A DNA stretch of 64,000 bases from NCBI GenBank assembly GCA_017506865.1, contig JAFCMP010000047.1, positions 248,001 through 312,000 of the forward strand, read 5' to 3'. The notes under the pieces were generated by a model. That model made no database searches and had not been told where the DNA came from. It worked only from the letters and a program-made list of their open reading frames with translations. A program made the translations under genes and the position numbers. How positions within the stretch are numbered: position 1 is the stretch's first letter; each line of letters opens with the position of its first letter. The stretch comes from Tribonema minus (Eukaryota > Sar > Xanthophyceae > Tribonematales > Tribonemataceae). Below, in pieces: positions 23,988-34,715 of the stretch.

Positions 23988-25036
23988 CCACTCAGCGCCA
24001 CATATTTGCGAGCTGCGGCGGTGATTGCGCGACCATGCGCGCGCTTCACATGCATGGCACCAAAATGCACAAAGGCATACATACCCATGTCCTGTTCTCA
24101 AGGTGGTCTGTGTTGCCTGGTCTGCACCATCTTGAACACATGTGCGCAGCAAGTGTGCGGATCAAGCGGTCGGCATCACCACCTGCGTTCGCTTGAGCAG
24201 GCATCCTGCATGCGTGGCCGGCGAGACCAATCGATCATGTCGCATCCTGCTCGCAGCTCTGGAGCTAAAGAGCATGTGCACGACATGCTTACATGCTTCA
24301 AGTTGGCTGGACCTGCCAGTGCATATCTACGATTAGTTTCGTTCATTGGCAATCTCTGCGGTGCCACAAAGCCAGCTTGTAGTTTCTGGCCGTCTTCTTG
24401 CATGCACTGAAGTGGTGGTCTGAGGTCTCCAGTATACATGTACATGTATGCTCTGCTCAACATTTGTATGTGTTGGGCAAGCACTGCGTCAGAAGCGGCT
24501 GCCATTGCGTCAGAGAACGTTGCTCAGAGTACGCATGGTGGTATACTCGCAGGAGTGTCATAAACGAGCAAGCATGCCCTTGCCTGAACACCAAAGGTCT
24601 ACTTCAAATACCTGCATGTATCATGCACATTACACAACCAAGGCAGGCAATGTAGACCCCCCACCAATATCGTGTGTGACCGGCACCAGCTAATGCTGAA
24701 TTCGTGCATGGAAACAGCACCACCTCGGGCTCTGGGATCTGATGAGCCACACGTGAAGCAGGTCACTAACAGCTGCTGCCTTCATTGGCAGCATTTATGC
24801 AACATGCCCGTACTAGTCTGTCCGAACGTGATGCTTGTCCCAAGTCTGTGACCTCGGGGGGGGGGGCAACCGCAGGGTATTGACACCCATGATGCGTTCG
24901 CAGCAGTGTGCGTTCAATAGGCTCTTGATCAAGATGAGGATTGCGCTGCGCCTAAACAAGTGTTTGACTTCCAAAGCTCGCAAAGCTCAACGATGATAGC
25001 AGATTGCACCGAACGCAACGCAAGGCAAACGAACAT
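23988..25036. other. Intergenic, no gene seen
   Basis: There is no domain, splice-consistent exon or repeat of note. Short frames here lack ATG starts or recognisable content. Confidence 0.5.
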
Positions 25037-25044
25037 GCGCTACA

Positions 25045-25430
25045 CAGGTTGACATATACGGCCTACGCCGTATGACCGTATATACCGTATGATCGTAAGT
25101 ATGAGTCCCGCCAGAACGAATATACGGACCGGTGCAAGCATGCAGCACCCTGCTGCGCAGCCAGGATACAGAGCACAGATGGTGGTACAATGCCTGCATT
25201 GAGCAATCATATACGACATGAAGCGCGCAGCTCGTGCTCGACAAACGAAGCATGCTCGGCAACCGCACACAGCCCTCACGCACGCGGGAAGCTCAACATG
25301 AAGTTAAATGTGAAGTTAAAGTTGAAGTTAGCAGCGACCGTGCCGTGTATTGCAAACGTATTGGCTTCTCAGGGCGGTATACGTATATAACAAACGTATG
25401 ACATAGAACCGACCGTATATGTCAACCCTG
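25045..25430. mobile_element. hAT-type MITE
   Basis: This 386-bp element has imperfect terminal inverted repeats: left CAGGTTGACATATACGG, right CCGTATATGTCAACCCTG. It is flanked on each side by the same 8 bases, GCGCTACA (25037-25044 and 25431-25438). An 8-bp target duplication and ends beginning CAGG are typical of hAT transposons. The interior holds further CGTATA/TATACG palindromes and no transposase frame, so it is a non-autonomous miniature element. Confidence 0.85.
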
Positions 25431-25438
25431 GCGCTACA

Positions 25439-28032
25439 GGGTACACAGTGTGACGTCAGCATGTGTTTTGCAGGAAGACTGTGTATGCACTAGTGCTGAT
25501 GCAGACATTGGTACACGCCAAAGTGCACGCAAGTACGATTATCTACATGACGGTGATGCGACTCTGGACATAGTGAAATGCAGAAAGCACCTGCACACTG
25601 CTTCATTTGCCTGTTAAAAGGCGCAATTCACACCATAGTTCGCAAGTGCAGTCTGATGCAGCACTTAAATCACGAGCGTCATTCAAAGCCACATCTCGTG
25701 AACAGCACGCTGTAGAGCCATGCGCTCAATAATGTGTGCCATGGTATGCATTGCAAGCATGCACTGATGAAAGGTGACATTTGACTTGCACTCAACAAGG
25801 GCGGCACTAAGCACAAGTGATGAGCCAGCGCCTTGACAACTGATTCCTGAGGCGCATCAACCAAGCAATTGCAAGCGAGGCGATGAAGCTCAATAGATCA
25901 AGATACAGGCGTTACAGCACTACTGTGCATCACCCGCAGTTCTGACATACAGCCAGGACAACAAGCAAAGACAACAACACATCTCACTTGGGGTAGACCA
26001 AAAACAGTTCGGAGAGTGTTGCATCTCTTGAAATGCTGGGCTTTCATTTTGCATTGAGTGTCCGCCTTTGCAAGAATTAGCCTGTCTGGATCTTTCAAGA
26101 GTTGCGCACGACACGTCATGCCCGTGATCCGTCACTGGTGTCCGAAGCAAAAATCTATGACTGATCGGAAGCAGTAGAACATCAGGGCGAACACGCAACT
26201 TTTGTCAAGCTGTGCAGTGCGCCCTATAATTTTGTCTGTCGATGCACCGGAAGTGCGTAATGTGGTCATGTGGCCGTTTTTCATGCTTGAATTTTGAATG
26301 AGGTCCACTTCTGGATGCGAAGTTGATGACCATGGTGTTGTGCTTCAACCTCCTGATGTGCAGCCGGTGCGTACTTCAACTCCTTGGAAGTTTGAGCGCG
26401 TCCGGAGTAGAGCAGCAACTTCAAGGATGAGACGCCCCGTGCGTCGCATGTGACGCACACGCACGTGCAAACGCTCCCGTCCAGTTGGTGACCTGCCAAG
26501 GTGTCATGCCTGTAGGACAACACAGAGCATCGACGCAAAGCAAACAAGGTTGCACCCTGTGTCAGGACAGCTCGATTGTGTTCTGCCGAGCTGTTTGGCC
26601 TTGCCTAAACACACAAGGTCGCTGCCACTTGGCACAGTGAACATGACACGATGTGCATGTAAGCCACCCAGATCCGCTGGTGCCTACCAGGGGGCAATTG
26701 CGGTTGCAATGGGCTGCTTGCGCCCCATGCGGGACACATGCTTTTGCCGCCAGTTCTGGAATGGTCCGCGTAGGCAGTTGAGCGTCCAAACAAACGATAT
26801 AGGCGGCATACATAGGCCAGAACTTCCACCGCCAAACATAGAGCGGTGGCTGAGCACAGGTTGGCATCCAACCTGATTTGACGGTCCAGAAACCTAGAGG
26901 ACACACATGTGCCTGCAAACATTTGATTGGAAAACACAGCATCTGACAAGGCTGCAGCGACAGACCAAGGGCGAGAAAACAGCACTTTACTTGTCCAGTT
27001 GGGGAGCCAGACGATTGGTTGCAGCTTTGGCAACCGATATCTTCCCCAGACTCATGCAGTTGCTGACTATCATCCGTTCTCATGATGAAAACACGCATGC
27101 TGATGCTATGCTGCTGCTGCTGCGGCTGCTGCTGAGTCTGCATCAGGCCAGAAAATGAACGTTGGTCTCATCGCACGATGTGCTCCGAAGGTGTCCTAAG
27201 GTATGTGTTCTCTTGTCATCACGCACAGAGGCCCAGAGCAGCAGTTGTGCAGCAGCAGCATCGTTCAATTCCTACAGCTACGATTAAATTGGGCGTCTTC
27301 GAGGTACCAGGAGCAAGAAGAGGAAGGTGGGTACCTGCATTGAAGGCTGATGTTCGCGCAGCGCTGGGCGCCGCTGGTAGGTAACGACCACGGGGCACGC
27401 CCGATGACTCCGGAACCTCACATCGGACAGTAGTCTGCGCGGCGGTCCTGGACGCTTCCTGAAGGTGTGTGAAGGTGTGGGAAGGGCAAGCAGGGCCACC
27501 AAAAATATAATACTTCAACTCCCCACTTGAAGTGTTCTGGCGCGCGCCGCTCGCGCCTTGCGTGCTGAAAACGTTTGGGTGAGGAACGAAAAGAGGGATG
27601 CATGTCAGACAGTATACATGTCGTGGCCTGCTTGGAAGTATATGCAATGTCATGTGGGAATGTGACATGGTCCAGTATGCAGAGGCGTGGCACTCCTTCT
27701 TGCTCTCGAACAGAAGGCTGTCGGGAGACTGTCAAAATGCACGTGGTTCTGCCAGAAGAGATTCGTCATACAGACAAAATTTAGAAATGATGGCTCGCAG
27801 CAGATACTGTAGCAGATGATGAAATTTGATTCCTCTCAAACCCCCGATCCCCCTCTTCACCAGGAGAACTCTCCTTCCCAGGAACTTGAAACTTCCCACC
27901 AAGAGGACGATCGTACCACCCTGCGGTAGGGAACTCGCACAAACACACCACATGCCAAACTTCCGGAGACGGCTCGCAGGAGCTTCATCATTCCTACTAG
28001 CCAGCAGCACAGCCGTCTTCCACACGACAGCA
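25439..28032. other. Intergenic, no gene called
   Basis: Nothing in 25439-27900 has a recognisable domain or consistent splicing. Palindromic CTTCAA/TTGAAG motifs recur at 26286, 26370 and 27510. The frame upstream of 28033 is open from about 27826 and includes an ATG at 27952 (see the amidotransferase gene). Confidence 0.45.
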
Positions 28033-29517
28033 ATGTGCAGGCTCGCTGTTTATAAAGGTCCCGCTGTTTCCCTGTCCGATGTGCTGTTCAAGTCCAGCAA
28101 CAGCCTGATACATCAGAGCAACAGGGCAGGCAGCGACTGCCTCATCCCAGGGCTGCCCGACTGCCTGCAGATGCCCGTCAACATGGACGGCACAGGGGTG
28201 GCCTGGTACGACAGCAAAAGGGCCTCCAATCGCTACAGAGCTCCCTTTCCTGCGTTTGCCGACGATGGCCTGCGTGAGGTGTCCAAGTCGATCCAGTCGG
28301 ACTTGATGTTTGGACACGTGCGGTCTGCCGCAGCTGGAGTGACTGGAGAAAGCGCGGCGGCCGTGGGGGAGACCAACTGCCACCCATTTGCCTACAAGAA
28401 CCTAACCTTTATGCACAATGGGGCGATCTCTTGCTTTGCCAAAGTGCGCCACCACCTGGAGCAACACCTCACCAAGGAGGCAGCCTCTATCATTCAGGGC
28501 AACACCGACTCAGAGCTGCTGTTCGCGCTGTGGCTCAGTCAGCTGGGGGACCTATCCGCTAAGCACTCCGCCCTGCACCTGGCGCACGCTCTGGACAAAA
28601 CCATCGGCATCATAACTTCCACCACCGCGCAGGCAGGCATTGTGCACGCCTCTTCCCTCAACGTGAGTCTTCTTTCTCATATGATGCCAGAATTTGCTTC
28701 CTGCATCAGTCAGATGCAGGCAGCAATGCACACTCTACTGCGTTGTGCTTGAAATTCGGAGATGTTGCTGTTTGCTCCAGGAAATTATGCTGCCACCACA
28801 CAACCCACATGCTTCAATCTCATCACATTCAAACAGACACGAGCCCTGACAAGCGTCGCTGCGCGCCCACGCACCCACACCTGACCCCCCCCTTCTTCCA
28901 CTACGCCACGCATTTGTCTTACTGTGCAGATGGCCGTCACCAACGGCCTCCATGTGGTCGTCTCCCGCTACCGCAACTCCCCCACCGAGCAGCCGCCGTC
29001 GCTCTACATGAGCCACGGCTCGGGGCTCGCCGTCGGCGACGACAACTGCCTGCGCTTCGCGCGCCCGCACGGTGTCGGCGGCGTCGTCATCTCCAGCGAG
29101 CCGCTGTGCTCGCGCAGCCTTGAGCGCTGGTCCATCGTGCCCAAGAACACCATGGTCGTCGCCGTCGCGGACCAGGCGGACCCCAGCAGGGTCGGCCGCC
29201 TGTGGCTGCGCCCCGTGCTGTTCGGCGTCGACGTCGCCGCCGCCGCCGCGCCAGACGCCTCTGCCGCGAGCGCGCAGCAGCAGCAGCAGCGGCAGCAGGA
29301 GGAGGAGCTGCTGCTGCCGCAGGCCCCCAGCCTGCGGCGCGCGACGACCGCGGCGGCGGTGCTCGTGAGCGCCGTGTCGGAGTTCTGGGCGGCGGGCGCG
29401 CGCGGGCGCGCGCTCTCGGACGCGGGGCTGGCGGCGGCCGCGATGGGGGGCGCGGGGGAGTCGCTGCTGCTGAGCGATGCCACGAAGCTGCAGCGCGGCT
29501 GCATCGCGTGCTTGTAG
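28033..29517 (+). CDS. Class II glutamine amidotransferase, DUG3/YafJ-like
   Basis: Two exons, 28033-28662 and 28930-29517, join in phase 0 to give 405 residues. The N-terminus MCRLAVYKGP places the catalytic Cys at position 2, as in Ntn-type amidotransferases after Met removal. Other family landmarks are SLIHQS (24-29), NMDGTGVAWY (50-59), GHVRSAA (94-100), NCHPF (115-119), MHNGAI (127-132), GNTDSE (156-161) and, in exon 2, VISSEPL and VPKNTM. Yeast Dug3 is the amidotransferase subunit of the cytosolic glutathione-degrading complex; that role is an inference here. A Gln/Glu-rich insert (~302-315) and an Ala-rich tail are lineage additions. An upstream in-frame ATG at 27952 would add 27 basic, Ser/Ala-rich residues resembling an organelle presequence. 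Confidence 0.85.
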
Positions 29518-29802
29518 CGCGCCGCCACGCGCGCAGCTCGCGGTGGCCGGCGCTGGTACATATGGTGGCACATAGGCGGCAGCAGAGGGGGGGGGCTCGG
29601 CACTGCAGCGCCCTTGCAGTGTCCTGCCCCGCTCCCCCCTTGTTTCTTGTTTCAGCCTGGAGTGTGGGGCTTTTTCTTGGTTGTTGAGAGTGGCGGATTG
29701 TGGCTCCCGTACGATATGAGGTGTTTGCTGTAAGGGTGCTTGCCGCAGGTGATACAGCATTGGGTGGAGTGTCAGCTATATGTCTGTGGTGACCAAGTCT
29801 TG

Positions 29803-29856
29803 GACACACAAACACACACACAGAGAGGACACACATACACACACACACACACAGAG
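29803..29856. repeat. (CA)n microsatellite
   Basis: This imperfect CA/ACACAC run lies about 290 bp after the amidotransferase stop. The rest of the gap 29518-30363 shows no gene; G and C runs occur near 30267-30330. Confidence 0.8.
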
Positions 29857-30363
29857 CGGCAGCGGTAGCAGGGCTTCTGTATTGGCATTTCACAGTGTCC
29901 TAGAAGTTTTCAGATAAGTTTACGTGCGCTCTGCAGGCGCAGGTTCTGTGATGTTGCGGTGGAGGGTAATGGCACAGTTGTAACGTACCACTCCCTGACA
30001 CGTGGTCTACTGCGGTGCATTGCACATTTTTGCCATTTGCACATGCTTGGTGTTCTTGTGGCGAAGCCTCATTGTGCCGCTGTGCTTGCAATACAAAATG
30101 CCGGTGTTGCACCTGCCTTAGTGACAGACAACTGCAGTCCGGCCATGTACAGCAGGTGGCAGATTCTGCCATTTTTCCAATTTTGTCCTAATAACTTGAT
30201 TCTGCAGTAAGGGCTTGGTGTGCGCGCATGTTGGCTTCGTCGATTCAAAGATAAACCCCTATCCTTCCAGGGGGGGGAAGGGGACAGTCAAGCCCTAACC
30301 CTTACTAATAGGCACCCACCCTCCCCCTTGAGGTGAAAATTCACACGTCGGCGTCGGCAAGCG

Positions 30364-33300
30364 ATGCTGCGAAGTACACCGGTCATGGCCACCATGGTTG
30401 ACTGCGCTTCGTCCCTAGTGCTCCACGAGGACCTGATCGTGGCAAACATTCTCCACCTCCTAGGCCCCGGGGAGTGGCTGTTTGTTGCCAGCATCAGCAA
30501 GCACTTCAGGCAGAGCTATGAGAAGTACTTGGAGGCGCAGGCGGGGCGCACACTTATACAGCACGTCACCTATGTGAGCAGGACATTTCATACGGCGCCA
30601 CGGCTCAGGCTCGCCATCGCCGCTGGGTTGGAGCTCAGCAATGGATGTCTGTGTGAGTTTGCCGGCAGGTACGGCACGGAAGCATCGCTGTCTCTCGCGC
30701 GAGAGATGGGGCTGCCGTGGACAAAGACGATATGTACAGCGGCAGCGTCCAGTGGGCGGTTCAAGATAGCTCTGTGGCTTCACATCGACAAGTCGTGCCC
30801 TTGGGATGTCTCTGAAATCCGGTTGGCCGCTGCGAGGTACGGGGAGTACGAGCTGTGCACCTGGCTGTGGCGCCAGACGGATGTGCGGTGGACCAAGGAG
30901 GATCTAGTGTGCTGGTAAGTTTCATCTCACGTACCTCTTGTTCTCCACCATGTCATGCAGTGTTTGAAGGTGCACAGCGCTGATGCCCTACGTCTGCTGT
31001 GATGTCAGGCGTTCTCCTAGACAAGCGACGGTTTTTCGTTAAGCTCAGATCCCAGCCTGAGTTGCCGGGTTAACTATAAAAAACGCTTTATGTAGCATTG
31101 CTGCCATTTCTCCTACTGTCCGAAGACTATCATCAGCTTTTGACGATGCCGTTACGCAAAAGATGACCGTTGATGTTTTTACAGAGTGGTGGGTCACCTT
31201 GTAATAAGATGTTGTAGAATTCAGCATCAGAATCACCTCAGTCACTATTGCGGCGAATCATTCTGTATCTGGCTTCGCACCATGGCCGCGGTGACAGTCT
31301 GATGTGCATGCATTGCACTGTTTGCTGCCGAAGCCAAGGCTGTTTTCCTGACCATCACCGAAGCAGCCACCTCATTCACTCATAGCACCCGATGGACCAT
31401 TCTGTCCTTCGTCGGCACCGCTGCACTGTGCAATCGCACACTGCGCCACCTGCACGCCGACGCTCTGATCCGGTCGCTCAGCGCTCGCTACTTTGCAGTT
31501 GCCCGTGGCGCACATGAGTCATCAACATCAACCGCCACATGCAGCGCTCCACCCCCCCTTTCTGACCATCCGGCACACCTCCCTCTACATATGACCAGGC
31601 TTAAGTTTAAACTTGCTCCCGACACACTGCCCCCTACATATAACGTCTACATGTAACGTTTCTCGTGTTTGAACTCTTAGTTGTACCGTCTGGTGAAACA
31701 TATACTGCAACAGAAGCACCAAAAGGTGAATTTGGTGTGTATTTAGCTGGCATCTCACGTGCGCGCGCGCAGGACCGCCGCGCGTCGCCGCACTGGCACC
31801 GACACTCCGACGCAGTTGCTCAGCGTGGTGCACATAAGTCATCAACCGCCACACACAGCGCTTAACCCCTGCTGCTGCATCCGACACACCGCCCCCGGTG
31901 TATGACCAACCTCAAGTTTGAACTTGAATTCTCGTGCGCAGGACCGCCGCGCACCACGGCCACACCGACATCCTCGCCTGGATGCACGGCGCGGGCTGCC
32001 TCTGGGAGGAGAAGTCGGGGCTGACGCTCGCGGCCTGCGCCGGCGGCAGCGTCAGCGCGCTGCGCTGGCTGCACAGCCACGACTTTGCGGTGGACGGCCC
32101 CGCGTGCGCGCGCGCGGCGCTGCGCGGCGGCCACGCCGACATCCTGCCGCACCTGACGGAGATGGTGGGGGCGGCGGGGTGGGCGTACGAGGCGGCGTGC
32201 GCGGACGCGCTCGCGGGCGGCAGCGTCGCAGCGCTGCAGGTGCGCTGTTTGTGCGTGTAGGAATAGGCGTGTGGCCGCGGCGGCGGCGGCGGCGCAGGCC
32301 TGAGTTTGTGCGTGTTGTGCGTTTTGGGGATAGGGCATGTGGCGGCGGCGGCGGCGCAGGCCGGGGCTGATGTGTGGAAGTAAGCGAGGTTTTGTCAGTG
32401 CTGCCATGTGGTGATGGATGCGGTTGGCGTGGTGAGGGTGGCAGCGTGGCGGCGCTGCAGGTGCGCGCTTTGTGCATGTTGTGCGTGTGGAGATGGGACG
32501 TGCGGCGGCGGCGCAGGCCGGCGCTGGTGTGTGGAAGTACGCGAAGTTGCGTTGAGGCGCACTGTGCCGCAGTGTAGTAATGGAGGTGGTGGTCGTGGTG
32601 GTGAGGGCGCTGCAATGCGGCATGCACAGGCGCGGCGGCGGGCGGGAGCACAGCCGCCTTACGTGCCACTGCATTGCGCTCTTGCGCGAGGGTGGACCTA
32701 TGTCTGTTGCCGTTCACATCGTGTCAGCGCTCTGAACGCCTCTGGTATAAGCGCCGTACGTGTAGCGATGAGCAGCCTGCATGGTCTGACTCGCTGCTTG
32801 TGGGGGGCATGGCTCTGCGGCACGTACTGTGCGAGCGTACTGATTCTGCTATGTTAGGGCTGTCCTGGCTAGCGTACTGCCCATGCTCAGAGCGCTGCTG
32901 CACCTGTTTCAGCTGGCAGAACGTGGACGAGACAGCGCAGCGGCAGCGTGTGCCGCAGGTGCACCAGCGCATGACAACACAGCCCGAGCCGCACTTGCAT
33001 CAAGCTACACCCAGATCATGCACTTCTTGGGCGCCCGAGGCACTCGAGAAGCCCCAAACCACCCGCAAGCCAGCGAATAACACCCATCCCGCGGCGTCCT
33101 AATGCATCCCCTCTCGCCCCTCGCTGCCGCCGCTGCAGTACCTCATGAGCCTCGGCGTCGGCGCATGGGGCCCCGACGCGCTGTCGCGACGCATGGGACA
33201 AGCCAATAAAAAGATTGTACCACGGTGTCTTAACGCATCTCCTCTCGCCCCTCGTCGCCCGCCGCCGCCGCAGTACCTCATGAGCCTCGGCGTCGGCGCG

Positions 33301-33732
33301 TGGGACCCCGACGCGCTGTCGCGCCGCATGGCGGCGGCGCTCGCGCTCGGCGCGCGCGCGCTCCCCGCGGTGCGCTGGCTGCAGCGGCGCGGCGCCGCGC
33401 TGCCGCCGCGCCTCGGCTCGCTCGCGGCGCTCGCGGCGGCGTGCGGCGGCGACACGGCGGTGCTGCGCTGGGGGCAGCGCGCGGGGCTGCCGTGGGGGGA
33501 GTGGCCCGCGAGCCTCGTGAGCGACTTGAAGAAGAAGCCGGAAGGCGTGCGCGCGCTGGCGATGGCGCGCGAGGCCGGCGTAGAGTGGGCCGCGGCGGCG
33601 GCGGCGGAGGAGGAGCCGGAGGCAGAGGCGGAGGCGGACGCCGCCGCGGATGCTGCCGCGGCGGCGGAGCCCGCAGCGGGCGCTGCGGCGGAGGCTATGC
33701 CGGAGGCTGAGCTAGATGTTGAGGGACAGTAA
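30364..33732 (+). CDS. F-box/ankyrin repeat protein, three exons, acidic tail
   Basis: Exons 30364-30914, 31942-32239 and 33274-33732 join in phase into 435 residues. The ATG at 30364 leads into an F-box-like helix (LHEDLIVANILHLLGPGEWL). Diverged ankyrin repeats follow: TAAASSGRFKIALWLH, TAAHHGHTDILAWMHGAG, CAGGSVSALRWLHSHD, RAALRGGHADILPHL and AGGSVAALQYLMSLG. Residues ~392-430 are Ala/Glu-rich and acidic. The likely role is a protein-binding adaptor, possibly in ubiquitin ligases. Copies of three splice junctions sit in its introns: the exon 2 acceptor at 31773, the exon 2 donor at 32460 and the exon 3 acceptor at 33139. The last copy is in frame. It is related in design to the gene at 22611-23987 but not a close copy. 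Confidence 0.75.
31490..31941. repeat. Repeated exon 2 acceptor region in the ankyrin gene
   Basis: GCGCGCAG|GACCGCCGCGC at 31773 copies the true junction GTGCGCAG|GACCGCCGCGC at 31942. The sequence between is also repeated: GGTGCACATAAGTCATCAA at 31826 matches GGCGCACATGAGTCATCAA near 31507, each followed by ACCGCCACA.GCAGCGC. A third, weaker exon-start copy is near 31435. The repeat period is about 170-330 bp. Confidence 0.65.
32216..32580. repeat. Repeated exon 2 donor region in the ankyrin gene
   Basis: The exon end GGCAGCGTCGCAGCGCTGCAG|GTGCGC (junction 32239/32240) recurs as GGCAGCGTGGCGGCGCTGCAG|GTGCGC at 32460/32461, 221 bp on. The intron sequence after each (TTTGTGCRTGTTGTGCGT, then GGCGGCGGCGCAGGCCGG, then GTGTGGAAGTA) is repeated too. 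Confidence 0.75.
33139..33318 (+). repeat. Tandem 135-bp duplication of the exon 3 acceptor, in frame
   Basis: CAG|TACCTCATGAGCCTCGGCGTC occurs with exon starts at 33139 and 33274, exactly 135 bp apart. The sequence from the first copy is open through to the second. Use of the first acceptor would therefore insert 45 residues that repeat YLMSLGVGAW...DALSRRM. Both acceptors have C-rich tracts. Confidence 0.8.
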
Positions 33733-34715
33733 ACTTAACTTAACAGCAGGCGGTGACTGTGCCGTCGGCAGCCGCATTGCTGAGGAGGTGCCAGAGGCGG
33801 TGGCGGCGGTGGAGCTTGGTCAGTGGCGGTCGGCCGCTAACCCTAGCCCTAGGGCTGGCGGGCGCCTGTAGGGCAGGAAAGATGGCGAAGGCCACGCTGG
33901 CATGACGTTTCAGGGGCACTAGCTTTGGGCGACTGGCATCATAGTGCACCGGGAACTGCTTTGTAGAGGGGGAGTGTGGACCCCACCTTTGGAATAGCCT
34001 GAGCTCTGGCAATCGGGGCGCAGCTCATCACAGGCCCGGACATGCCTCTGTGAGCCTTCTTCTAGGCAGCGCCGCAGGTGCTGCCGCTGCAGCGCTCTGC
34101 CTCAAGAGCGCGTGCGCCGCTGCGCGCGGCCATGCGCGTCCCCTCCAGGGACGCTTCTGTTTTCTACTACGTACTTCAAGAGGTAGCATGCATGTGGATC
34201 TCACTGACAGCCACCGCTGCGCACGCGCGAGAGCGCTGTTGGCGTGGCGCCTGATGGCGGTTTCGCCGGTCACGATTGCGCGCGCACCTGCCGAGAGCGG
34301 GGGCTTTGTACACGCCCTGTTCTGATGCGTGCCGTCAGGAGTTGATGGCGTGGTTGACGCCTTTCTTCGTGTTTTTTGGGAGGGTTGGGGGGAGGGGGGG
34401 GGGCAGGGTAAGGGGCCAATGGTCTTTGCGATGGCCAATCTCAGCTGCAGATTTTAAGCTGGCCCAGCAGAAGAAGCGTGCACTCCAATCGGTTGCATGC
34501 TGGTGTGCGCAGCTCAGTGCAGCAGCAGTCAAAGCATTGATGTTGTGTGTCTGGAGCCGCGCTTGAGCAGCTGGCATCCTGCCATAGATGTGTGCAGTTA
34601 AGGGTGAGGTAGGGTATTGGCCTTTGTCGCATCTTAACATTTGCATGGTGTACTCTCTTGTCCTGCTGTAAGGGACCAGTGTGTTGTGAAGGACACGTGT
34701 CCATGTGCATCAGCA
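33733..34715. other. Intergenic, no gene called
   Basis: A short AACCCTAGCCCTAGGG run near 33839 resembles degenerate telomere repeat. Frames in 34050-34330 are basic and Ala-rich without a domain. A G-rich run lies at ~34378-34402. The next gene is proposed to start at 34716. Confidence 0.4.

Noticed and set aside
31665..32717. Long overlapping frames on both strands in the ankyrin gene
   Set aside because: GC-rich shadow frames of the true exon 31942-32239 and of the repeated intron.
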